Of a stretch of DNA of 64,000 nt, positions 1 to 12,501 are shown in pieces. Below the pieces are notes generated by a model, which was not told the DNA's origin, searched no databases, and saw only the letters and a list, made by a program, of their open reading frames with translations. Position numbers and translations under genes: made by a program. Each line of letters opens with the position of its first letter. Within the stretch, counting starts at the first letter, position 1. The DNA lies in assembly GCF_041956535.1 (NCBI RefSeq), contig NW_027192206.1, positions 523,488 through 587,487 of the forward strand. Direction: 5' to 3'. This DNA comes from Calcarisporiella thermophila CBS 279.70 (lineage: Eukaryota; Calcarisporiellomycota).

Positions 1-881
1 TCTTCTTCGAGTTCAAGTTGGCGTAGTCGGGCGAGAATATCCTCGTCTTCCTTTTGCTCCTCTAAAGATTTCTCTTGTACAATAACTACAAGAGACAAAA
101 TAGGTGAATTACAGAGCTATCAGAAAAAAAAATATTCTACTGAAATATTACCTCGAGCCTGCTCTCTTCCTTTACCCTTTTCAACCTTTTTGGGTGTTTG
201 TTCTTCATCAGAATGATATTCTTCCATAATTTCAACTATCGGCAAGCCTTCTTCATTAGTCTAATAGAAGTTTAATAAGTATAGGCTCTAATGCAAAATA
301 AGTGAAGCTTATTCAAAGAATTTCACGCATACCCCTCTAGTAAACGTTCCTGATTTCGTAGCTGCTCCAGGTGCTACTTCCAACTTGATCTTTATCTCTT
401 CAACATTTTTGCGAAGATTTTCGATTTGCTCCTGAGTATCTGTTGAGAAGAAAGAGATAAATTAAGTAATTCGCAGTTTCGTTAAAACACCAATTAAACT
501 AGGTAGTAACCATTCAATCTGCGGTCAATAATATCGCAAGCCTGAGATGCGCTTCGTTCAGCGAAATATTCTTCACCTAGCCTCACCATAACCTCATTGG
601 TGTGTATGAGTTTGCCAGGAACAAAAGCACACTTGCCTAGTGGTACCTTTGTGAACATGATTTGTAATAATCAGGCTTAGTTACGATCTAAGGACTACAA
701 GTCAACGGCTCTTTACCATAACCTGATGTGAGGTTTTTGAAGGCAAATCAGAGAGCAATGCTTTAAGAGATTGATATCCCTGGTGGACAGAGATGGCCTC
801 TTGAAGCGTCCGTTCTGAAGCATGGAGAGAATCTTGCATAAGCTGCAGATATCTTCTCGTTTCTTCCTCTGAAATTTCCAT
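1..881 (-). CDS. URI-like unconventional prefoldin (5' part; C-terminus beyond window)
   Basis: The first exon starts MEISEEETRRYLQLMQ and is followed by a prefoldin-alpha helix. After an intron (GTAAAG..AAAG) the next exon reads VPLGKCAFVPGKLIHTNEV, then GEEYFAERSASQACDIIDRR. This is the hallmark beta-hairpin block of URI (unconventional prefoldin RPB5 interactor). A further coiled-coil exon (TQEQIENLRKNVEEIKIKLE) and an acidic/Lys-rich tail follow and run off the left edge, so the C-terminus is missing. URI works in the R2TP/prefoldin-like complex that assembles RNA polymerases and other large complexes. Family assignment rests on the conserved VPLGK..FVPGKL..TNEV motif. The gene is divergent from the helicase to its right, with about 170 bp between starts. 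Confidence 0.82.
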
Positions 882-1048
882 GGTCGCTACGGGATTTTAG
901 TCACCACGTTAACTAAGTTCGCGTTTTTGACTGCTCAATAATCGAGGTCACAAAATAGGTCGCAGTGTTAATTTGTCTGTAAACAAGGAATTCAAAGTCA
1001 CTTTTTTGTCTTGACCTTCTCTTCTGCAACCGAGAGAATCCGACAACC

Positions 1049-3899
1049 ATGGTGGCTAAAAAAGATGACGATTTTGTAATGACAATAGACGAGGAGGAAG
1101 ATATCCCCTATCTTGAGGAGGAAAACGAAGATCTAGAAGAGGACGAAGAAGCTAACCAGAAGAAGTCGAATAAAAAGAAGAAAGAGTCAAAAGCCGCCAA
1201 AAAGAAGGGCGAGGATGCAGACGGGCTAGATCCAAACTTTACATTTGATATTGGTGGCGGCGCACATGCTGGTCCATTGCATGCATGGGATTTCAAAGAG
1301 GCTAGGGCCTTATTAAAGGAAAAAGCAACTGTAGGTTCTCCTTTGACTCTATTGTAGGTTTAAATTATCTTTGACATTCAATACTTTGCTAGACTTCCGC
1401 ATTAGATATCGACGAAATTATTGAAAGAAAGAGAACTTCTAATAAGTCTAAGGGAAAAAATGATAAAAAGAAACAGGATAAAACAGCAACCAAAGAGCCC
1501 ACTATTGATGACGACGATGAGGATATTGCGGCGGATGGATTTGGTGGAGGTGCCTCTGATGAAGAATTGGAAGAAGCTCATGAATTCGTTGATTTAGATA
1601 GTGAAGAGGATGAAGAGGAAGGATCAGCGGGAGAAGATGAAAATTTAGAAGGTGACGAAGAAGAGGAAAACGACGAAGTCGAGGATGAGGACGAAGACGA
1701 GGACGAAGAAGATGATGAAGAGGATGACGATGAAGATGACGAAGAGAATGAAGATGACGATGACGATGACGACGAAAATGAGGAGGAAGATGAATATGAA
1801 AAAGAGGTGCGTTAATTTCGATTAAATGCGTTTCGAACGATTTTATTTATTTTGCAATTTTAGCGTAAAAAAGAATACTTCGCACCGGAAGCCGAGAACC
1901 CTGACGAAATACACGAATCCTTCGCCTCCATGAATCTCTCACGTCCCATTATGAAGGGGCTTACGCAAGTCGGTTTTGTTCAGCCCACTTCCATTCAAGC
2001 CAAGACGATACCAGTAGCGTTACTTGGAAAAGATATCTGCGGTAGCGCGGTCACAGGTTCAGGAAAAACTGCCGCTTTCATCGTACCTATCCTTGAGCGT
2101 CTACTCTACCGGCCACGACAAGCTGCCTGTACTCGCGTATTGATTCTTTGTCCTACCCGTGAATTAGCTATTCAATGTCATAGCGTCGCTGTCAAACTTG
2201 CATCCTACACAGACATCGGCTTCTGTTTGTGCGTTGGTGGGCTGTCTCTCAAGACACAAGAGGCCCAGTTGCGCCAAAAGCCAGATGTAATTATTGCCAC
2301 CCCTGGTCGTCTTATCGATCACGTTCGGAATTCAATGAGTGTCACTCTAGATGAAATTGATATTCTCGTAATGGACGAAGCAGATCGTATGTTGGAGGAA
2401 GGTTTTGCTGCAGAGTTGAACGAAATTGTCAAGGCATGCCCGAAGTCACGCCAGACGATGCTCTTCTCCGCTACAATGACAGATAATGTAAACTATCGAA
2501 TACATATATTGTATACTAAGTTGCGCTCTCACTAATTAACTCTACTTTTGATTAGGTTGACGAATTGATCCGTCTCTCTCTAAATCGCCCTGTACGACTT
2601 TTTGTCGATCCTACTAATGCTGCTGCCTCTCGTCTAGTTCAAGAGTTCGTGCGAATTCGTCAGCATCGCGAGGCAGATCGTGCAGCTGTTCTGTTGGCCC
2701 TATGCAAAAAATCATTCAAGCACCGTGTAATCATTTTCTTCCGTTCCAAGGCCGCAGCGCATCAGATGAAAATTGCATTTGGATTATTGGGTCTACGCGC
2801 GGCGGAACTTCATGGAAATTTGACACAAGAGCAGCGTCTAAAGGCTTTGGAAGAGTTCAGAGATGAACAGGTGGATTATTTATTGGCTACAGATTTGGCT
2901 TCAAGAGGTCTGGACATCAAGGGAATTGAAACCGTCATCAACTTTAACATGCCACAACAATTTGCACAATATTTGCATCGTGTTGGAAGAACTGCGCGTG
3001 CTGGCCGTGCTGGACGGTAATTTTGCTTGGACTAAAAAATGGTCATCGACCTATAATACTTATTTTATTTATTAATTCCAGCTCCGTGACATTGGTCGGA
3101 GAAGGGGATCGCAAACTGCTCCGAATGGCAGTCAAATCCGCACCCAAGGAACAGATTAAGCAACGAGTGGTGTCTCCAGATCTTGTCTCCAAATACCGCG
3201 AGAAGCTCGAGTCCTTGCAAGATCAAATTCGTGAGGTGATGCAGGAGGAGAAGGAAGAGAAGGCGGTAAGTCTATCCACCTAAAATTTTATTATGGTAGG
3301 TAGAAAGTTAATGGCGGTTTCTTGTTGCTTTTCACAAATTTTAGTTACGGCAAGCAGAGATGGAGGTTCGCAAATCTCAAAATCTCCTAACACACGAGGC
3401 AGAAATCTATAGCCGCCCGGCTCGTACCTGGTTCCAGTCCGAAAAAGAAAAGCAGCAATCCAAGGAAATCGGTAAAGCACATTACAATGCGCAATTTGAG
3501 CCGGCCGAGGATAAGAAACGTAAACGCGGGGAGGAAGTAAAACGCGACAAATATGCAGGACTTTCGAGAAAAAAGCGCCGGAGATTGCAGATTCTTGAGG
3601 AGGAAAAAGCAGAGGCTCGGAGTGTAGGAAACTTGAAAGCAATCAGAGCGGTGAAGAAGGCAGCGCGCCCTACAAAAATCGGAAAGGTACGGGAAAGCAG
3701 TGCGGGACGAAGTGTAAGTCAGAGCAGTGGTGGTGCAACGAAGAAGGGTGGCTTCGAGGCAGAATTGACTGACTTTACCAAGCGACGGGCTGGAGCCAAT
3801 GTGCAGGCAGTAAAGAAATCAAAAGCAAAGATGAATGCTAAGGGAGGAAAAGGGAAGGCGAAAGGCAAAGTAGGCGGAGGGAAAAAAGGAAAACGATAA
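1049..3899 (+). CDS. DRS1: DEAD-box RNA helicase DRS1/DDX27 family
   Basis: Six exons are joined by five short introns (about 1331-1392, 1807-1863, 2488-2555, 3017-3081, 3266-3344). The N-terminus is very acidic with an uninterrupted D/E tract. The helicase core carries the Q motif ([11 protein letters not shown]), motif [11 protein letters not shown], Ia PTRELAIQ, Ib [36 protein letters not shown] and [13 protein letters not shown]. The C-terminus ([17 protein letters not shown], then a basic Lys-rich tail with KKRRRLQ) is typical of Drs1/DDX27. The family acts in the nucleolus on 27S pre-rRNA during 60S subunit assembly. Start chosen at the first ATG (ccATGG context); all helicase motifs are intact, so it should be active. 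Confidence 0.92.
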
Positions 3900-4213
3900 A
3901 AGAATGGTAGAGCTATTGGATTTTGATTTTGGATAGAAATCTATTTCTTAATGTTCGTTTTCTTTATTCCCTTTGGATGGATTAAAATATTTTTATTAAT
4001 CCATTTTGCTACATTAAATAACTAAAAAAAAAGTAAAATAGAAAATAAAAATATTCAAAATAAAATAATACATGAAGACAAGGGCAAGCAAACAAGTGAA
4101 CAAGCAATTTAACAAAAGCAAAAACGATGGCAAGAGAGATAAAAAAGAAGTCATCGATATTAAGAGTTTTATAATCTAAATGCGTTGGAAAGCGTAGGAA
4201 AGCACCAGTCTCC
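3900..4213. other. Convergent 3' intergenic spacer
   Basis: An AT-rich spacer between the helicase stop codon and the convergent calpain stop codon, with A-runs and TTTATT-like motifs that could serve as 3' processing signals. I see no gene here. Confidence 0.6.
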
Positions 4214-7200
4214 TCAATCTAATGCTCGTACTGCCCTCACCCTCCGATCCGCATAGAGGAGCGCTTGGAATGGTCCACACACTCCTGGCTCCCACGTTGC
4301 GAATACAATCACATACTTGCCAGGCTGAAGCAGTACGTTATCTGTTGCTACTCCCTGGATTACGTTGGTGTATGGGCCAGAGGTAGCAACCTCACGACCA
4401 AACACCTGGGTCGGGTGTGCCTCGAAAATCGTTACATTGGTTGTGGGCAGAGGCCGAAGCTGGAGTGTTTGAAGACGGATTCTGAAGATTATGTAAGATT
4501 AGGCAGAGTTACGATAATGAATAATTCTGTAAATTAGAAAACCCACTTGACTGTTGTGACCTCCGACACTTCGAGATAATATCGTGGGTTACGATGATAG
4601 TTTCCGTTGCTTGGACATCCCATTGCAGTAACTCCCTCGATCCTAATAAAAGTGAATATGGAGCGTATTAATAGCTAATTTGAAGTCTCCTTGAATCTTC
4701 CTATACTAACCATTCTCCTTTGATGATTTGCTTAAACATTCCCTATGTCAAACAAAAATGGTAACTGTAAGCAATGCGCTTTGCGATGATAATGATCAAA
4801 GAAACTATACCGCTCCTTCCAAAGGGATTACGCTTGTGGTAAATTTTAAGGTGGATTCGATGCTCAAAATAAATCCACCAACCATTCCAGGCTCAAAGGT
4901 TGATAGCACAATAGTGTAATCTCCCGGCTTGATATCTTTTAACTCGCAGTAGCAAAAGCCATGGCGGTAATCACCCGACTGCGCAAGAATATCTCGAGTA
5001 GACACGCTAAAATCAAATAGGCATCAATTATCTGATACACTTTGCCTTGCAGCAGTCTTAGAATTGTTCCCATACCTCGTGACTCTTTTTCCACCTGGAA
5101 GAAGCTTTACATGAACAGCATGAGTTCGCGGTGCTTCCAACATTAGCAATAGACCCGCTCTGTGGTCTTTGAATTCTCCGGAGGGCGGTAAAATAGAAAG
5201 CCTATACTGAGGGTTATTCATATAACTTGGATAAGAGGTGTTGCCACCTGCAGTTTGTTCTGTCCAGTTGCCCGGTATCTAATTGAAGTACCGGTTGAAA
5301 GTCAGTAATGTTAAATGAATATATGGGATTTCACTTGCGATCACCTTTTTTTTCCTGGGATATTTTTGGGGCACTTCCATGAGGGTAAATGGCGACATTG
5401 AGTAGCCACGAAGTGTAAAATGTAATGACCGCACCTTTTCATGTTGGGAGACAACGACAGTGTATCGCGACACTCCAGGATTTACATTAAACCGAACCTG
5501 ATAATTTGAATAGTTTTCATTCAGTTCAAAAAAAATGGCATCGTGATAAAAGCAAATGCACTTACAAGAATATGCGGGTTATTAACATAAACACCGGGTA
5601 TCATCGGCTTTCCTGGATAATACACCCGCTCTCCATCGGTCCCATCGTACACGTGGAGAGTAATGTAATCGCGATTTTCCTCCTTCACTGTTACGTGCTT
5701 TGTTAAGAGCAACCACATCGGAGAGGGCTTAGAATCCGAAACATTAATTTCAAGTGTGTACTGTGGATTATAGCCAAGGTTATAGATATCTTTTTTGGGG
5801 CCGAGGCTTTCCGGCCATGTTCTGCAAGATATGGATAAGAACTTGTAAGCATATATAGCCGACAGAAAATGCATGGAATATGGTATTTACGAATGCAATG
5901 TCCATCGATGCAAAAATAGCTCGGGGTTCCAGTTCATATGAATCGAGTCGAATTTATCGCACATCGATTCAAAATCAATCCAAAAAATCCCTAAAATTTG
6001 ATTGCATTTTGCTTAATTTAAACTTTTGTTTTCAAAAGACACGACAAAACTCACCGTCATCGACTGCCTGTGCAACAGCATGGTCATAGTCGAGAGCCTC
6101 ACGTAGTTCCGGAGTCCATCTCTCTTTATCGAGGTGGCTGTAGGCACCAGTCCATCGTTTATGACTCCAAGGATTTTTTACTTGGAGTAGCCGTTTGCCG
6201 TTTACCTCTCGGACATCTATTGCAAAGCAAGTTTGCACCAAGAATATCAGCCACGAGCATTAGTGATTTCAGGATTAAAATAAATAATTACCAAGAACAG
6301 CATATGCATGGGTAGGCACTAGGCCTAATTCCTCAGCCTCTTCAGCAGCCATCTCTCCGGTCGCAATTGTAATAAGCGCATCACCTATAATAATATACGC
6401 TTGTAAAATATACATTATGTGTATATTATGGACAAGCAACATACCGTAACGTTGGCCGTCCAAAAGCCGCTTCCATTGATTGTCCATATTAAAGGATTGA
6501 TCGTGAATGAAAATATGCTCCGGTATCCACCCAGTCAATGCGTGGAGATCAATTCCTGGATTCGATCCAGGAAAGTCATAGCCGCCCATTAGCTTCATAT
6601 ACTTGAAAAATGCAAATATAATTAATTCCGTGGCCATTGTAACTAAACTGGATAAAATTACATACAGCCTTCTCGATAATACTAGGCCACAGTTCATTTT
6701 TATTTGTCGAATAAGTACACATAAGCGTCCCGCCCTTAGAAACAGGTAAAAAATCGTCCACCACAACCTAATATTTAAAAAATGAAAAGAGTTACGCTGT
6801 TGCATATATGCCTAGAGAAAGTGTTAAACTTGGCTCACCTTTCTTGCAATTCCATTGAAAATAAGCTTAATCATATATTTTCCACTGGGATTATAGCAAG
6901 GTTGTCCTAGTTTGTTTTGAGGATAAATACACCGGGTAATCAACTGAGCGACAAAATTTGAAAGATTGTCAGCCAAGGTCGATAAGTTTCCGAGAGAGGA
7001 AAAGGATAACAAAACCTGTTTTTTGAACGTTCTTTCATACGCAGCACTGACGCATAGTGAAGCAACAAATGAACAGTCCGTTACCACGTCCTAGAATATA
7101 TTGTAAATCCATTATTCTTGCCTTTTATAACCTGCTCAAGCAATCGAAGGATTACCTGTAGTATGTTTTTGCTTGAAATCATATGTATCATTTTTGGATT

Positions 7201-8552
7201 TTCCATAAATTGTGTTGGCCGTTGCCACATCCCGAACTTGTTGTTTTGCTCCTCGGAGAGTCTTAAAAATCCATCCGGATCTCTAGATACCAAAGAGTTA
7301 GTTGCATGGGTGATTACTTTATCGCATATGTTTTCATCATGAATTTACAGGAATGGCTCTGGATAAGAAAAAGTCTCATTCAAATCAATCTCTAACCACG
7401 GGAGATATGTCTTTCCGTTGATATTGCTAGTGGTTCGTAAAACTTCGATCTCTTCAGGGGTAAGTCGTGAATCGTCTGGAGGTGACATAGCACCTGCATT
7501 TTTGTCAGTCGAAGAGAAAGATATCGCGCTAGAATTCGAGATTGAGCGGGCATGCTTAGAGGGTGAAGGGCTTCTTACACTAGAGTTGGAGGCTTGTACA
7601 GCTTCAAAAAAAAAAAATTAATGACAAAGAAATCAAAAATTGTAATTCAAAGTTCATACTCAATAAAGACATGGATCTCGTTGGAACTCCCTTCAGCTCC
7701 TCCGCGCGAGATAGAAGTTGTGACACCCTCGACTTGAGACTGTTCTTTATACTTTCATCCTTAGTTTCTACACAAAGAAAAATTCAACACACAACGGGTT
7801 GAGGAGGAATGGGTTGATATCACATAGAGTAAACGAGAGAATGGATATCGTTTATTACCCTTTAATGCTCTCAAAAAATATTCCACTGCATCCGTATAAA
7901 AGGTCAATGCACGCTCATGGTTTCTCCTCTGATCATACCATACTGCCTGATTCAACATGGTCTAATATTGACGACCTAAAAGTCAGTGTGATATTTTGAA
8001 ATACACAAGGTTTAAATATTACCTGGGCTTGCTTTAACACTGTCTCCATCTCCTCCCTTTCTTGAACTTCCCCCTCTTTTTCAACAACATGTTTTAACTC
8101 TCCAGGATCCGAAGGGGGTGAACCAGTTGTTGGAGAGCGTTTGGGGGATGGCTGGGAATTCTTTTGTGCGAGATGTTCGCGGAGTTTGGTAGCGCGTTGG
8201 GAGTACTCTTTTGATTTGTCTTGAATCATCTTCCGCTTTCTCAGATCGGATTCCTCTATACAATAATTTTAATTCGAGCAAAGTTAAACAAGCTAAATGT
8301 CGACTAGTTACCCTTAGTGATTTCTGTAAAAAGCTATTCCATTTAAATTTCGTGAGAAGCATTAAAACAATTAAAATCCGGGTTATAAGCAGAAATTCAA
8401 CAATGCTATCTTACCCTAAGCACTATAAGATATCCCTTGTACGCCTCCTCATACTTCCGTGCTGTATCCTTTACGACTGCACACTCAGCCGCTCTGAATG
8501 CCTCAGTATAGAGATCGTTGAGACGTGACTTGCCGCACGGCGAGTCTCCCAT
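4214..8552 (-). CDS. Calpain-like cysteine protease, CAPN7/PalB (Rim13) type
   Basis: A many-exon gene. The N-terminus has two MIT-type helical hairpins (first exon [20 protein letters not shown]; a second around [20 protein letters not shown]), as in CAPN7. The protease core shows the catalytic Cys in [18 protein letters not shown], His in THAYAVLDV and Asn in [13 protein letters not shown], so the triad appears intact. A run of beta-rich C-terminal domains follows ([14 protein letters not shown] near the end; similar blocks upstream), as in the PalB homology region. In fungi PalB/Rim13 is recruited by ESCRT-III through its MIT region and processes PacC/Rim101 in ambient-pH signalling; in animals CAPN7 is ESCRT-linked. 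The start lies at [13 protein letters not shown]; the gene is divergent from the NSRP1-like gene, about 270 bp away. Confidence 0.85.
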
Positions 8553-8825
8553 TTATTCCCTTAGATGATGGCTAGTGATATAGAGAGATGCAGAAGAAGG
8601 CAGGAACACTGGAGTAAAACAAGCTGTAGCCCTGGTAATTTGGTAATTTCTGAGCAAACAATAACTATGAGCTCAGTATATGACCCTCGGACGATGTCTA
8701 AACGTTTAAAGAGAAATTCCAAATTTTGAGCTCCGTGACCGAGAAGATAAAATATCCCATAGTTATCAAAAACTTTGATTCAATACTAGCTGATCATTTA
8801 TTTTCTTGCTAGATATATTCAACCA

Positions 8826-10103
8826 ATGTCCAATACAAAGTTCAAATATGGCCTAAACATCACAAAGAAAAGCACGCCCACATCCATTCCTAAACCCAAA
8901 GCCTCGATCTTTGGTGATGACGCCGACGATGATTACGAACAAGATTCGACTCCTTCCGATTACAAGACAGTCATCAATCGTTCCCTTGCCCTGCACACTC
9001 AGCAAATCAGCAGAAAAGACGCTAAAGAATATGAGAAGGCCCTGAGCGAAGATCCGACCATATTTGACTACGACGCTGTATACGATGATATCAAATCTGC
9101 AGAACGGGAAGCAGAGAGAAGAAGAAAAGGCATTGACGAGAATGAAGAAAAAAAGGTTCCTCTTGCCATTTTTGCTATTTGGCTATACCTCAAGTTAGTT
9201 GAATGTGATCTATTTTTTATAGCCCAGGTACATTGAAGGTCTGCTTGCTACTGCGAAACAACGACAGATAGACCGGCTACGGGCAGAAGAGAAGAAAATC
9301 CAGAGAGAGCGAGAACAAGAGAAGGAGGAATTCGGCGACACCGAGAGTTTCGTGACTCCAGCGTAAGTTTCTAACTTGTAATTATATCTAAATACGAGCA
9401 TGATATATCGTGTATTCCATTTTATAGTTATAAAGCTCAGATGGAGGAGTTAAAGAGACTAGAAGAGGAAGAAAAAAAGAAAGAAGGTAGATATTTATCA
9501 TTCGCGCTTCTACCTTTTATTAATACTAACATGTTTGTTTTTATCTTAGAAGATGAATTGAAGAACAAAGACATGTCAAATTTCTACCGCAACTTCTTAG
9601 ATAGGACAGCGCGCACTTCTACTCAGCCATCCTCTAAATCTTCGAGTGCTTCTAAAGTGCAACCCTCCGAAGACAAGGGTGATGAAGAAGCCGAATTATT
9701 AGAACGCGCAAGAAGAGAAGGGAAATCTGTAGTTGTCAATGATCAGGGAGAGATTGTTGACAAACGCCAGCTACTCTCAGCTGGGCTGAACATTATCAAA
9801 CCCCCGAAGCGCAGTAGCCAGCCATCTACACCACCTTCAAGGCAAGCCGAACCCGAATTCCGAAAGGGAGGAGGATATAAAAGAGGAACAAGAGAAAAAG
9901 AAAGAGCAACTAAGCAAATTGAAGAGCAATTACTAGAGAATGAAAGGCAGCAGCAGGAGGAGGAAAGGAGGAAAGAGCAGGAGCTTGCAGAAAAATTAAA
10001 AAGACAAACTACTGATGATTCTGCAGCAAAGGCGAGGGAGAGATATTTGGCCAGAAAACGGCTTAAAACGGCTGGTGTTGATTCGAATCCTGGAACTAGT
10101 TAG
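8826..10103 (+). CDS. NSRP1-like nuclear speckle splicing regulatory protein (CCDC55 family)
   Basis: Four exons (about 8826-9155, 9223-9362, 9428-9487, 9550-10103). The N-terminus reads KFKYGLNITKK..KASIFGDDADDDY; the family core is DPTIFDYDAVYDDI, PRYIEGLLATAKQRQ, ERE..EKEEFGDTESFVTPAYK and NKDMSNFYRNFLDR. This is the signature of NSRP1/CCDC55. A charged Lys/Arg/Glu-rich C-terminal region follows. Human NSRP1 is a nuclear speckle protein that influences alternative splicing; the role here is assumed by homology. The first intron begins with the unusual donor GTTCCT, but splicing there restores the conserved PRYIEGLL block. Confidence 0.85.
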
Positions 10104-10393
10104 AATTGTAGACGTATGTTTGTTGCAAATGTTCCTATCGCTCTAATATACTGGATCAACGTCTTATGCCACCATGTATAAATATAAAGCGACCATGAAG
10201 TGATTTCGATGTTTAGATTAACTCTATTACCAAATTTGATTGCGGAAATTGAAATCAAGAGAAGAGTATATTCTGGGAAAATGAAAATTATGCCCATGTT
10301 ATTCCTCGCTTAAAAATGGTTTTTCTCGTTAACTAAATTTACAAAAAACTGGATATTATTTCTAACGTGCCAGACATTGAAAAGAAATATAAA

Positions 10394-11973
10394 ATGAAGG
10401 TGCTCGCTATACTTGACGAAGGAGGAAAATACTCGGACAATCCAAATATGCTCGGTAGTATAATTTTTATCTACTGCCACTGTTATATTGGTAATGACTG
10501 AGACCATTTCGAAGGCTGCGTCGAGAATGAGTTAAAGTTACGAGAATGGCTCGAGTATCAAATGCACACGTACATTGTTACGTCTAATATATCGGGGGCT
10601 GGGAATGTGATGGATAAAGAACTTCCTGATACTGATGGTCTGTTCAGACTTGTCGAGTCTACAAATTTCGTTTGCCTTGTCGTATGCACTGACATTTTAC
10701 GACACCAATAGTTCTAATTACAACGCCATATTATCCGGTACATATCACTGCGGAAAGTAAGTCTAGGTATTACAAAACTTTGTTGTACGCAATTAAAACT
10801 GTGAATCTCAAAGGAATCGCTATGGCTAAGAAGCTCAAATTAATCATCACCGCAGGTATTGGAAGTGACCAAATCGACATTACTGCAGCAAAGAAAGCAA
10901 ATATAACAGTAATTGAAATAACAGAATCGCATTCGTATGTGCCTCTCTTTTTTTCTATTTTTTTTTCGATATTCTAACGAATAGCGTCATATGTTAGTGT
11001 GAGCGTTGCAGAGGTAATATATAGCGATAACAATCAAAAAACACCAAATACATAGTTTATCATTTTATACAGCATGCCGTTATGACAATGCTCATTTTAC
11101 TCCGTAACTTCATCCCCGCTCATGAACAAATCGTGCGTGGAGATTGGAACCCAAACGAAGCTGCTGCGTTTTCACAAGATATCGCGGACAAGATTGTTGG
11201 GACGGTGGGATGCGGACGCGTAGGATCCAGAGTTCTACGGAGATTGAAAGGTTTTGGGTGCAAGGAGCTGGTATACTTTGATCCAAAGGGCCTAGATCCT
11301 GGTATGAGCTGAGGGAGACATTCTTCCTTATCGTCGGGTCCTCACCGCTGCTGATTAATCATCTTCATTATACACTTTTAATGTAAAGGTATGGAGAGTG
11401 AGTTGGGTGTAAGGAGATGCCCAACTCTTTGCAATTTGATTGAGATATGCGATGTCATCAATATCAGCTGTCCATTGACGGAGGAAACTTTTGGACTTTT
11501 CAATCGCCAACTCTTTAATTCGATGAAACGTGGTGTAATCATCGTCAACACGGCAAGGGGAGCTCTTGTTGGTTTGTAATGATAACACACAGGGCGTTTG
11601 CCCGAACAGTGCCTAGAGTGACAGACCACTTTAATAGACCGAGATGCTCTTGTGGAAGCTGTTCATAACGGAATTGTGCGTGGGTATGGTGGAGACGCTT
11701 GGTATCCTCACATCCCCCCAAAGGACCATCCTTGGCGTACCATGCCACACAATGCAATGGTCCCGCATTATGCTGGATCAACCCTGGACAGCCAAGAGAG
11801 GTTCGCAGAGCGTGCCATGGTATCTTCGCATAGCTAATAACTGGGAATTAACGAAATGAAGAATGACTACTTGTGATGTTTAGGATACGCTGCAACGGTT
11901 TTTGAGACACGAGCCAATGAGGCAAGAGGACATCATCGTTGGAGAAGCAGTTTACCTTGGAGAAAAGGAATAA
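10394..11973 (+). CDS. FDH1: NAD-dependent formate dehydrogenase (D-2-hydroxyacid dehydrogenase family)
   Basis: A multi-exon gene whose joined reading begins [20 protein letters not shown] and follows fungal FDH throughout. It has the substrate-side block [52 protein letters not shown], the Rossmann motif [55 protein letters not shown] and the catalytic His block [15 protein letters not shown]. The enzyme oxidises formate to CO2 with NAD+, in formate detoxification and one-carbon metabolism. The start is placed in a short first exon of about 61 nt; I see no mitochondrial presequence, so a cytosolic enzyme is likely. Exons are small and introns numerous, but no frame lesion was found in the conserved blocks. 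The stop follows VYLGEKE. Confidence 0.88.
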
Positions 11974-12501
11974 GCTGCTATTCTGCATCTATATTAAAAT
12001 CATGCGCTTCTTTTTTTTGGGATATATTTTACGGACCATGCTTGGCACTTAAGGGCTAGAGCTGTCTGCTTTGATGAAAAGAATTGGACTCATAGCCTGT
12101 GTCTCTATCAAATTACAAGAAATTTTCTTTTTAGGGCATATTTTACGGACCCCTCTAGGCGCTAAAGACTTGAGCCGTCACTTTTTCTGTGAGCGTACAA
12201 TATTGAAACATGTCAAGGCCGTGATCTAACCGCAAGGCTAAAAGGGTGATACTATTCGGAGTTTCGATTGCCTCATGATCGCATCTCTTAATTTTCACCA
12301 ATCTGATGAAGTATTTAATGGCTCAGCTCCTATTGCCAAACCACCGATTTTTTTCCTGTTCAGTTTTTTAGTCGCACTGTTTAAGAGAATAGAATAACAT
12401 TAGTCAATCTTGCTGAAATTTCACAAAAGGCTCGTTTTATCCTCTTTGTGCTTTCGCCTCTTCTATCCTCTGTCTTTAACTAATTCTGCAGCATCCAAAA
12501 A
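11974..12501. repeat. Intergenic region with an imperfect direct repeat (12019-12066 and 12134-12179)
   Basis: Two copies of a roughly 47-nt unit lie about 115 bp apart, each starting GGG(A/C)ATAT..TTTTACGGACC and continuing through GGC(A)CTTAAGGG / GGCGCTAAAG to GAG(C)TGTC / GAGCCGTC. They lie in the 3' region of the formate dehydrogenase gene. No ORF is supported. They could be a degenerate tandem duplication or two copies of a dispersed element. Confidence 0.6.
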
